In this document: piece after piece, positions 1 through 4,955 of the stretch
Position numbering within the stretch: the stretch's first letter is position 1
Layout: each line of letters opens with the position of its first letter
Source of the DNA: Lachnospiraceae bacterium UBA1755
Lineage (GTDB): Bacteria; Bacillota; Clostridia; Lachnospirales; Lachnospiraceae
Direction: 5' to 3'
Length of the DNA: 5,144 bases
Assembly: GCA_002314805.1 (NCBI GenBank)
Contig: DCHJ01000022.1
Location: forward strand, 15,693-20,836
Translations under genes and position numbers: made by a program
Notes under the pieces: generated by a model
The model's database searches: none
What the model was told of the DNA's origin: nothing
The model's input: the letters and a program-made list of their open reading frames with translations, nothing else

Positions 1-224
1 TTGCCTGCAGTGATGTTATCCTTATTTATTGGATTCCTTGCAATCGGAATGTCATAATATCTGTCTATATACGGAATATCCGGTCTGTCATGACCGGAAT
101 AGTCATTACCGGCGGCGACATCAACCTCCCAGCCCATTTCCGAAAGCATCCTGATCGTCGGGATATGAAACTGCATGATATGCTTTTTTACAACAGTCGC
201 AACTATCAGGACTCTCTTTGCCAT
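1..224 (-). CDS. GT4-type glycosyltransferase, N-terminal part (runs off window)
   Basis: This is the first 74 codons of a gene that continues past the left edge of the window. The reverse strand starts with ATG at 224-222 and reads MAKRVLIVATVV followed by KKHIMQFHIP. That is the beta-strand and HI-x-FHIP start typical of clostridial GT-B fold glycosyltransferases (GT4/GT1 group, EpsD-like), which transfer a sugar from a nucleotide donor to a growing lipid-linked glycan on the cytoplasmic face of the membrane. Further family-like points are GWEVDVAA at residues 31-38 and IPYIDRYYDIPIAR at 50-63. The donor-binding C-terminal domain is outside the window, so sugar specificity cannot be judged. 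The start overlaps the stop of the upstream sugar transferase as TAATG, suggesting translational coupling. A GAGGG lies 12 nt before the ATG, farther than ideal. The family call is fairly secure; the exact role is inferred from the neighbour. Confidence 0.82.
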   Translation of the reverse strand, partial: MAKRVLIVATVVKKHIMQFHIPTIRMLSEMGWEVDVAAGNDYSGHDRPDIPYIDRYYDIPIARNPINKDNITAG

Positions 225-1558
225 TATTTCTTTATACCCTCTGTGCTTTCCTTCCTGAACAGGATCTGCGGTGTCATAAAGATAAGCTTTATGTCCAGCA
301 GAATGGAATAATTCTCAATATACAGCAGGTCCATCTTGAGTTTATCATATGACGTAGTATTGTACTTGCCGTAAACTTGTGCATATCCGGTAAGACCACC
401 CTTGACCTTTGTCCTGAATGCAAACTCCGGCATTGTCTTTTCTATCTCTTCCTTCAATTCACGTCTCTCGGGGCGTGGCCCCACAATACTCATATCCCCC
501 TTGAGAATATTTATCACCTGCGGAATCTCATCAAGTCTATGCCGTCTGAGGAAGCGCCCGACCTTTGTTATCCTCGGGTCATCCTCTTCGGCAAGCACCG
601 CTCCGGTGTTCTTCTCGGCATCCACTATCATGCTCCTGAACTTTATCATGTCAAAGTCCCTGTCGCTGATCGTGACCCTGCTCTGTCTGTAAAACACCGG
701 GCCGCCGTCTTCCAGCTTGATTGCAACAGCAACAGCCAGGATAATCAGCGAGCAGGGGATCATCGCCATTGCAGACAGAATAATATCCATCAGACGCTTA
801 AAAAAAGCAGCTTCATACCTGATTCCGTATCCGTCAACCAGACTTAAAGGAGTATCAAACAATGTGAGCGGCTCTGCGCCCCTGATCAGCACATCAGTGA
901 TATGAGGTACCATATATGTCCTGATACAATTCTCATAGCAATACTTAAGCAGCTCATTTCTCCTGCCCACAGGAATATCATTAAGAATTACCGCATCGTG
1001 ACAGCGGATTCTTTCTCTAATGAAATCATCATCCGCATCATGCTGTATTATTTCTGATATCAGATACTTGTCACTTCTGGAATTGAATTTCTCCACTATC
1101 TCCAGAGCATTATCTGCTCCATATATGAGAACCATGTTCCTTCTAATGTAGTTCTTATGATAAATGACCGTGAAGACATATGAACATATCGATGCAAGGA
1201 CTGCGTCTGCTATGGTCAGGATCAGCAGCGGTACAGGAGTGATCATCTTATTTGCGATCAGGCAAAGCTGAAAATACGTAAGGGTATTAACCAGCAGCAG
1301 GGATATCCCCTGCGAGACTGCAAGATCAACAATTTTCATATTACCGATATTAAAGCTGTCGCAAACGCGGAACACCAAAAAGATCAGCACAACATAAATG
1401 CCAACCAGAACATACTTTCCGCGGTAAGCATACCCGCTCACCCCCATCAGGTCTCCGAACTGTCTGAAACAAAAATAATAAATCAGGGCAAACAGAATAA
1501 TTTCCGCAAGTCCTTCAACAATACGAAGCGTATGTTGTTTTCTATCGCGCAAATCCAC
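224..1558 (-). CDS. Polyprenyl glycosylphosphotransferase (exopolysaccharide initiating sugar transferase)
   Basis: This integral membrane enzyme moves a sugar-1-phosphate from a UDP-sugar onto undecaprenyl phosphate, the first step in building an exopolysaccharide or capsule repeat unit. The 444-residue protein has four likely N-terminal membrane helices (about 12-31, 48-66, 78-101, 107-133). A Rossmann-like cytoplasmic domain follows (about 140-235, beginning NMVLIYGADN), then a fifth membrane-inserted helix (about 255-281) and the catalytic bacterial sugar transferase domain. Visible motifs are GGPVFYRQSR (285-294), KFRSM (306-310), DDPRIT (326-331), RLDEIPQ (341-347) with the expected catalytic Asp343-Glu344 pair, GDMSIVGPRPER (354-365) and GLTGYAQVYGKYNTT (388-402). 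Length fits the TIGR03025-like family. Which sugar it uses (glucose, galactose or a modified HexNAc) cannot be read from the sequence. An in-frame TGA lies just upstream, so the start is GTG at 1558 or TTG at 1552; no ATG fits, because the first one would remove helix 1. It has its own putative promoter and is coupled to the next glycosyltransferase. Confidence 0.93.
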   Translation of the reverse strand: MDLRDRKQHTLRIVEGLAEIILFALIYYFCFRQFGDLMGVSGYAYRGKYVLVGIYVVLIFLVFRVCDSFNIGNMKIVDLAVSQGISLLLVNTLTYFQLCLIANKMITPVPLLILTIADAVLASICSYVFTVIYHKNYIRRNMVLIYGADNALEIVEKFNSRSDKYLISEIIQHDADDDFIRERIRCHDAVILNDIPVGRRNELLKYCYENCIRTYMVPHITDVLIRGAEPLTLFDTPLSLVDGYGIRYEAAFFKRLMDIILSAMAMIPCSLIILAVAVAIKLEDGGPVFYRQSRVTISDRDFDMIKFRSMIVDAEKNTGAVLAEEDDPRITKVGRFLRRHRLDEIPQVINILKGDMSIVGPRPERRELKEEIEKTMPEFAFRTKVKGGLTGYAQVYGKYNTTSYDKLKMDLLYIENYSILLDIKLIFMTPQILFRKESTEGIKK

Positions 1559-1562
1559 TCCC
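1558..1562 (-). promoter_or_regulatory. Shine-Dalgarno-like GGGAG that would favour a TTG start at 1552
   Basis: On the minus strand GGGAG lies 5 nt before a TTG codon at 1552-1550, which is codon 3 of the sugar transferase frame. It overlaps the GTG at 1558-1556 and so cannot serve that GTG. If translation uses a ribosome binding site, TTG is the better start; if the message is leaderless, GTG is. The two choices differ by only two residues. Confidence 0.45.
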
Positions 1563-1564
1563 GT

Positions 1565-1573
1565 ATTATATCA
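1565..1573 (-). promoter_or_regulatory. Extended -10 promoter for the polysaccharide genes
   Basis: The minus strand reads TGATATAAT, a perfect TATAAT (1570-1565) preceded by the TGn extension of an extended -10 element. With a 17-nt spacer the -35 position (1593-1588) is TTTATT, a poor match to TTGACA, so the TGn extension would have to compensate. Seven bases downstream of the -10 falls on about 1558, the G of the candidate GTG start, so the transcript would have essentially no leader. A promoter is expected here because an intrinsic terminator closes the preceding operon. The match is visible in the sequence; activity is inferred. Confidence 0.55.
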
Positions 1574-1609
1574 AAAAAGCACCCGCCAATAAAAGCTTTG
1601 GGTGCTTTT
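1573..1609 (-). terminator. Rho-independent terminator after ispD
   Basis: On the minus strand AAAAGCACCC (1609-1600) pairs perfectly with GGGTGCTTTT (1584-1575) around a 15-nt loop, and the descending arm runs into six T residues (1578-1573). It begins 33 nt after the ispD stop and is oriented to end the tsaB-rimI-rnz-tsaD-ispD transcript. Read on the plus strand the T run is only four long, so it is mainly a minus-strand terminator. It also marks the boundary between the housekeeping operon and the polysaccharide genes. Confidence 0.9.
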
Positions 1610-1642
1610 GAATCCTATATTTAAGAAAGTCGAATACTCATC

Positions 1643-2305
1643 TTAATAAAGATGTAAGTTTTCAATATCGTAAGGCGTTGTCACCTTGATATTACGCGGA
1701 TCTCCCTCCGTCAGCCTGGCATCCACTCCGCTCATACGGGATACTGTCTCCACATCATCAGTGATATTCATCCTGCCGATTGCTTCCCGCGGCAGACTCA
1801 TCAGCTTCTCGTAGGACTCCCTCAGCAGACCATACTTAAAGCACTGTGGTGTCTGCATGGCACGCAGCTCTGAGCGGTCAATAAGCTCTCCGTCCACGGT
1901 ACGTATCGTATCTGTCACCGGCACCGCAGCAGCCGCAGCTCCGCAGTTCTCGGCATCCCGGATCACCCTCTCGATCACATCCGCCGTTATGGCAGGCCGT
2001 GCTCCGTCATGGATCATGATTACAGAATCATCCGTTATCCTGCTGTCGTCGATCGCTGCGACAGCCCTGACAGCATTATATACCGAATCATATCTGTGCT
2101 CGCCCCCCGCGATCACCATGGCCCCGAAGCCTTCGGTTGTCTCAACACACTCCCCCGGCACCACAAGAATAATATGCTCCGCATAAGGTCTGAATGCTTT
2201 GATCGCATAGTAATACAGAGGATGGCCTGCAACCACCGCAAACTGCTTTCTGGCACCAAATCTGGTCCCGCTGCCTGCGGCAACAATTATAGCTATCATG
2301 CTCAT
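1643..2305 (-). CDS. ispD: 2-C-methyl-D-erythritol 4-phosphate cytidylyltransferase
   Basis: IspD joins CTP and methylerythritol 4-phosphate to give CDP-methylerythritol, the third step of the MEP isoprenoid pathway, in the cytosol. In the 220-residue product the nucleotide-binding start AAGSGTRFG (9-17) leads to a KQF with the expected catalytic lysine (K20). GGEHRYDSV (67-75), HDGARP (99-104), PVTDTIR (129-135), MQTPQCF (150-156), TDDVE (182-186) and NIKVTTPYD (205-213, with the second conserved lysine K207) follow in family order. Length is normal (about 220-240). I prefer ATG at 2305: GGAG sits 6 nt before it, at 2315-2312. An upstream TTG at 2317 would overlap that GGAG and add four residues. 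The loop between TRFG and KQF is about two residues shorter than usual. The gene starts 33 nt after tsaD and is the last of its operon. TarI/ribitol-5-phosphate cytidylyltransferase is a related alternative, which the neighbouring polysaccharide genes make worth considering, but the motifs and core operon favour IspD. Confidence 0.92.
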   Translation of the reverse strand: MSMIAIIVAAGSGTRFGARKQFAVVAGHPLYYYAIKAFRPYAEHIILVVPGECVETTEGFGAMVIAGGEHRYDSVYNAVRAVAAIDDSRITDDSVIMIHDGARPAITADVIERVIRDAENCGAAAAAVPVTDTIRTVDGELIDRSELRAMQTPQCFKYGLLRESYEKLMSLPREAIGRMNITDDVETVSRMSGVDARLTEGDPRNIKVTTPYDIENLHLY

Positions 2306-2311
2306 ACCGTA

Positions 2312-2315
2312 CTCC
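2312..2315 (-). promoter_or_regulatory. Ribosome binding site fixing the ispD start
   Basis: GGAG on the minus strand lies 6 nt before the ATG at 2305-2303. Part of it would be inside the first codon of the longer TTG-started version of the gene, so its position argues for the ATG. Confidence 0.75.
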
Positions 2316-2338
2316 AATCTGACAATTTCGCACCTTGG

Positions 2339-3340
2339 TTACAGTCTTAGTCCCGGCACAGCATTCAGATCCCACCCGGCAGACTTTCCTTTTTTATACT
2401 CATAATATCCCGCGCTCGCGATCATTGCCGCATTGTCCGTACAATATATCGGTGACGGATAATAAAGCTCAATGCTGCGCTCCCTGCAGGCTCTGTCCAT
2501 CTCTGCCCGCAGTGTGGTATTTGAAGCCACGCCTCCGGCCAGAGCGACCTGCCTGTATCCATACTCCCGTGCCGCATCCATCGTATGCTCAACCAACACA
2601 TCCACCACCGCTTTCTGGAAGCTTGCCACAAGATCAGCCCTGTTGATCTCCTGTCCCATCATCCGAGCATGGTTCTGATAATTAAGCACTGCCGATTTTA
2701 ATCCGCTGAAGCTGAAATCATACGGAGCATCTGCGACCTTAGCCTTAGGGAATACAATAGCATCTGCATTTCCAAGCCGCGCCTCCTTATCTATCTTAGG
2801 TCCCCCCGGATATCCCAGTCCCACACTGCGGGCGACCTTGTCAAAGGCCTCACCTGCAGCATCATCCCTGGTCCTTCCGATGAATTCATACTCCCCGTAA
2901 TCCTTCACCACCACAAGATCGGTATGTCCGCCCGACACTATCAGACACAGAAAAGGCGGCTCCAGATCAGGGTGCTCCAGATAATTGGCCGACACATGTC
3001 CCGTGATATGATTTACAGGAATAAGAGGTTTTGCGGATGCGTATGCCAGCGCCTTGGCAGCCGCGACTCCCACAAGCAGCGCCCCCACAAGTCCCGGCCC
3101 GTATGTCACAGCTATCGCATCGATATCCTTGAGAGTCATTCCTGCATCGGCGAGCGCCTGCCTGATGACCGGATTGATATTCTCGATATGCTTGCGTGAC
3201 GCGATCTCCGGCACCACGCCACCATATTGCGTATGTATAGCTATCTGAGACGAAATGACATTGGACAGCACCTCCCTGCCATCCCTGACTACTGATGCAG
3301 CCGTCTCGTCACAGCTTGATTCTATGCCTAAAATATTCAT
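2339..3340 (-). CDS. tsaD: tRNA N6-adenosine threonylcarbamoyltransferase TsaD
   Basis: TsaD transfers threonylcarbamoyl from threonylcarbamoyl-AMP to A37 of tRNAs reading ANN codons, producing t6A; it works in the cytosol with TsaB and TsaE. The 333-residue protein is of normal length. It begins MNILGIESSCDET (1-13) and carries GGVVPEIASRKH (40-51), TYGPGL (79-84), NHITGH (110-115), VSGGHTDL (135-142), DDAAGEAFDKVAR (159-171), YPGGP (177-181), FSFSGLKSA (209-217), LAGGVASN (267-274) and CTDNAAMIA (300-308). The metal ligands H111, H115 and D302 are present and match H111, H115 and D300 of the E. coli protein. An upstream in-frame ATG at 3379 would add 13 residues, but TsaD normally starts at M-x-ILGIE, and GGAG at 3354-3351 lies 10 nt before the chosen ATG. 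The gene follows the RNase Z-family gene by 72 nt and precedes ispD by 33 nt. Its partner tsaB is in the same operon. Confidence 0.97.
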   Translation of the reverse strand: MNILGIESSCDETAASVVRDGREVLSNVISSQIAIHTQYGGVVPEIASRKHIENINPVIRQALADAGMTLKDIDAIAVTYGPGLVGALLVGVAAAKALAYASAKPLIPVNHITGHVSANYLEHPDLEPPFLCLIVSGGHTDLVVVKDYGEYEFIGRTRDDAAGEAFDKVARSVGLGYPGGPKIDKEARLGNADAIVFPKAKVADAPYDFSFSGLKSAVLNYQNHARMMGQEINRADLVASFQKAVVDVLVEHTMDAAREYGYRQVALAGGVASNTTLRAEMDRACRERSIELYYPSPIYCTDNAAMIASAGYYEYKKGKSAGWDLNAVPGLRL

Positions 3341-3350
3341 CGTACTTTTG

Positions 3351-3354
3351 CTCC
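3351..3354 (-). promoter_or_regulatory. Ribosome binding site for the shorter tsaD start
   Basis: GGAG on the minus strand lies 10 nt before the ATG at 3340, a slightly long but usable spacing. The alternative ATG at 3379 has only an A/T-rich stretch ahead of it with no purine match to the ribosome, which supports the 333-residue form. Confidence 0.55.
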
Positions 3355-3412
3355 GGATCTCCTGATACCAGGACAGCATCTTTTTATTTATTACACCATT
3401 ACACGTTATGGA

Positions 3413-4339
3413 TCAGTCCTGCTGCCGATCCTCATACCCGATATCCCTGCTCCAGCCATCCTTTGCGGCTCTGGCTCTTGGGAATATCTTTAATATCTCA
3501 TCCATGTACTGCTTCGGATTGACCATGCTGGGCGAATAATGCGTAAACCACAGCTCCCTCGGCTGAGCCTGCGCCGCCAGCCGGGCCGACTCCTGCATCG
3601 TCATATGCTTATAGCCCCTGGCCTTGGCTTCCTTATCCTCCTCGCCGTACATGCCCTCACAGATCATAAGATCCGCATCAGCTGCATATTCCGCGATGAC
3701 CGGCACCGGTCTGGTATCCGTACAATACACCACCTTTATGCCCCGCCGGTCCTCACCCATGACCATATCCGGAGTATAGGTCACTCCTGTCTCCTCATCC
3801 GTCATAGTCTGTCCGTGCTGGAGCCTGTTCCAGAACCTGAGCGGGATGCCCAGCTCCTGAGCCCTGAATCTGTTAAACTCTCCCTTGCGGGGTATGCTAA
3901 GCGCATAACCATAGCATGGTATATTATGATTTACACGGTATGCATCAATAACGTACGGTCCAAGCTTAAGCTGTTCCCTGTCCTCAGAGAGCTCATAAAA
4001 CTTAAGCTCAAAGGGCAGCTCAGGTGCGATCACTCTTAAAGCTCCCACCACCTTCTGCAGCCCCTTCGGTCCCACCAGGATGAGGGGGGAAGTCTTCTCC
4101 GCATTGCCCATGCTCAGCAAAAGACCCGGCAGACCGCTGATGTGATCTGCGTGGTAATGGGTAAAGCATATGATATCAATGGGCTTGGGACTCCATCCCT
4201 TTTCCTTCATGGCTATCTGCGTGCCTTCGCCGCAGTCAATAAGAAGGTCCATACCCTCGCACCGGGCCATCATTGAAGTAAGCCATCTCTTGGGCATAGG
4301 GAGCATACCTCCCGTACCCAGCAAACATATATCCAGCAT
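3413..4339 (-). CDS. rnz: RNase Z-family MBL-fold metallo-hydrolase (divergent)
   Basis: This 308-residue metallo-beta-lactamase-fold protein is closest to ribonuclease Z (ElaC/Rnz), the zinc endonuclease that trims tRNA precursor 3' ends. Family features are LLGTGG (6-11), DCGEGTQ (35-41), the zinc motif THYHADH (60-66: H61, H63, D65, H66), ISGLPGLL (67-74), GPKG (90-93), further ligand candidates H138, D208 and H267, and KHMTMQESA (244-252) with H245. All metal-binding positions appear intact, so it should be an active hydrolase. Several motifs tied to tRNA processing differ from the B. subtilis type: PMPKRW for PxKxRN, CEGM (227-230) for HEAT, HMT for HST, PLRF (166-169) for the exosite Pro-Gly-Pro, and THYSPSM for HxSxRY. 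It may be a clostridial variant of RNase Z or an MBL hydrolase with another phosphodiester substrate. ATG at 4339 is 8 nt after rimI, with no strong binding site, suggesting coupled translation. Fold certain; tRNA role inferred. Confidence 0.85.
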   Translation of the reverse strand: MLDICLLGTGGMLPMPKRWLTSMMARCEGMDLLIDCGEGTQIAMKEKGWSPKPIDIICFTHYHADHISGLPGLLLSMGNAEKTSPLILVGPKGLQKVVGALRVIAPELPFELKFYELSEDREQLKLGPYVIDAYRVNHNIPCYGYALSIPRKGEFNRFRAQELGIPLRFWNRLQHGQTMTDEETGVTYTPDMVMGEDRRGIKVVYCTDTRPVPVIAEYAADADLMICEGMYGEEDKEAKARGYKHMTMQESARLAAQAQPRELWFTHYSPSMVNPKQYMDEILKIFPRARAAKDGWSRDIGYEDRQQD

Positions 4340-4347
4340 TGGTTATC

Positions 4348-4773
4348 TCATTTCTTTTTTAATATCATGATTATCGCATCTTCATCGGGGCTTGAGTAAT
4401 ATCTTTCCCGTCTTGCGAATTTCTCAAAGCCGTACTTCTCATACAGCCTTATCGCAGGTTCGTTGGATTCCCTGACTTCAAGGATGATCTGCCTGTAGGG
4501 CTCGCACAGGATACGCTCCATGAGCTTTCCGGCATAGCCCTTTCTCCGGTATGCCGGAGATACGCACAGAGACATCAGATCCACGTCACCTCCGATATCT
4601 CTGGTGTTGATATAGCCTGCTACCTTCTCATCCTCCTCCAGCACAAATATCTTATCGTAGCTGTTGGAAAACATATTGGAAATAAGTGCCTCTGACCATG
4701 CATCTGTAAAGCATTCCTTTTCCAGCGCGCTTATCGCATCCATATCGGCGTCCTGCGCCTGTCTGATCCACAT
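4348..4773 (-). CDS. rimI: Protein N-acetyltransferase RimI (GNAT family)
   Basis: RimI uses acetyl-CoA to acetylate protein N-termini, classically that of ribosomal protein S18, in the cytosol. The 141-residue length is typical. Motifs run in GNAT/RimI order: an early CFTDAWS (21-27, matching the family F-x-x-PWS with Ala for Pro), strand VAGYINTR (51-58), LMSLCVSPAYRRKGYAGKLM (66-85) containing the acetyl-CoA pyrophosphate loop RRKGYA, ILEVRESN (97-104), and AIRLYEKYGF (107-116). RRERYYSSPDEDAIIM follows near the end. Glu99 and Tyr111 correspond to catalytic E103 and Y115 of E. coli RimI. The ATG at 4773 has AGGAG 6 nt upstream. The stop is 8 nt before the RNase Z-family start. Linkage to tsaB and tsaD is a common bacterial arrangement. 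Substrate range beyond S18 cannot be judged from sequence. Confidence 0.95.
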   Translation of the reverse strand: MWIRQAQDADMDAISALEKECFTDAWSEALISNMFSNSYDKIFVLEEDEKVAGYINTRDIGGDVDLMSLCVSPAYRRKGYAGKLMERILCEPYRQIILEVRESNEPAIRLYEKYGFEKFARRERYYSSPDEDAIIMILKKK

Positions 4774-4779
4774 ATTTCT

Positions 4780-4784
4780 CTCCT
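4780..4784 (-). promoter_or_regulatory. Ribosome binding site for rimI
   Basis: AGGAG on the minus strand with a 6-nt spacer to the ATG at 4773 is the strongest ribosome binding site in the window. It lets rimI be translated independently despite the long gap after tsaB. Confidence 0.8.
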
Positions 4785-4870
4785 GCTCTGCCTTCCGGGC
4801 TGCCCTATTGAACCGTTATCAGCTGCTCTTTTTCTGTATTGCCTGCGCCGCCGTACTGACCGGGCTTACC

Positions 4871-4887
4871 ATGCCTGTCTCAGGCAT
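4871..4887. repeat. Short perfect inverted repeat in the tsaB-rimI gap
   Basis: ATGCCTG and CAGGCAT are separated by three bases (TCT), giving a perfect 7-bp stem with a tight loop on either strand. The only following T run (4887-4890) is on the plus strand and short, so it is not a convincing terminator for this operon. In the minus-strand mRNA it could be a processing or stability hairpin, or chance. Confidence 0.4.
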
Positions 4888-4955
4888 TTTACGGCTGTCT
4901 TTCTGATCTATCCTTCCGATCTGTCCTGCGGAACGTTTCTGTCTCTGCTCCGGCT

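Larger units (their letters stand above)
4774..4955 (-). other. 182-nt spacer between tsaB and rimI
   Basis: This is by far the longest gap inside an otherwise compact operon. It is purine-rich on the transcribed strand. It contains the rimI ribosome binding site (4780-4784), a perfect 7-bp hairpin (4871-4887) and a stretch that stays open in the -1 frame relative to tsaB as far as a TGA at 4821-4819. A 22-codon ATG-started frame (4887-4819) has no ribosome binding site and no recognisable product. I see no TATAAT-like promoter and no T-run terminator on the minus strand. Nothing here can be called a gene with confidence. Confidence 0.6.

Noticed and set aside
377..847. A 156-codon plus-strand frame opposite the sugar transferase
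   Set aside because: It is antisense to the conserved catalytic domain, resembles no known protein and has no convincing ribosome binding site.
2306..2317. A longer IspD starting at TTG 2317
   Set aside because: It would place the ribosome binding site GGAG inside the coding start; ATG at 2305 has ideal spacing to that GGAG.
2142..2375. A 77-codon minus-strand frame spanning the tsaD-ispD junction
   Set aside because: It overlaps the start of ispD and the end of tsaD in another frame; its cysteine-rich reading is a frame-shifted version of the ispD start.
3341..3379. A longer TsaD starting at the ATG at 3379
   Set aside because: The extra 13 residues precede the conserved family start M-x-ILGIE, and the upstream ATG lacks a ribosome binding site.
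3539..4039. A 166-codon open frame on the plus strand opposite the RNase Z-family gene
   Set aside because: It lies wholly within a well-supported gene on the other strand, has no recognisable motifs, and is rich in Arg, His and Pro as expected for an antisense shadow.
4819..4887. A 22-codon small gene in the tsaB-rimI gap
   Set aside because: It has no ribosome binding site, begins within the hairpin, and its product shows no hydrophobic or other recognisable feature.
4906..4926. GATCTATCC and GATCTGTCC near-repeat
   Set aside because: Only two imperfect 9-base copies 13 bases apart; too short and too few to suggest an array or binding-site cluster.
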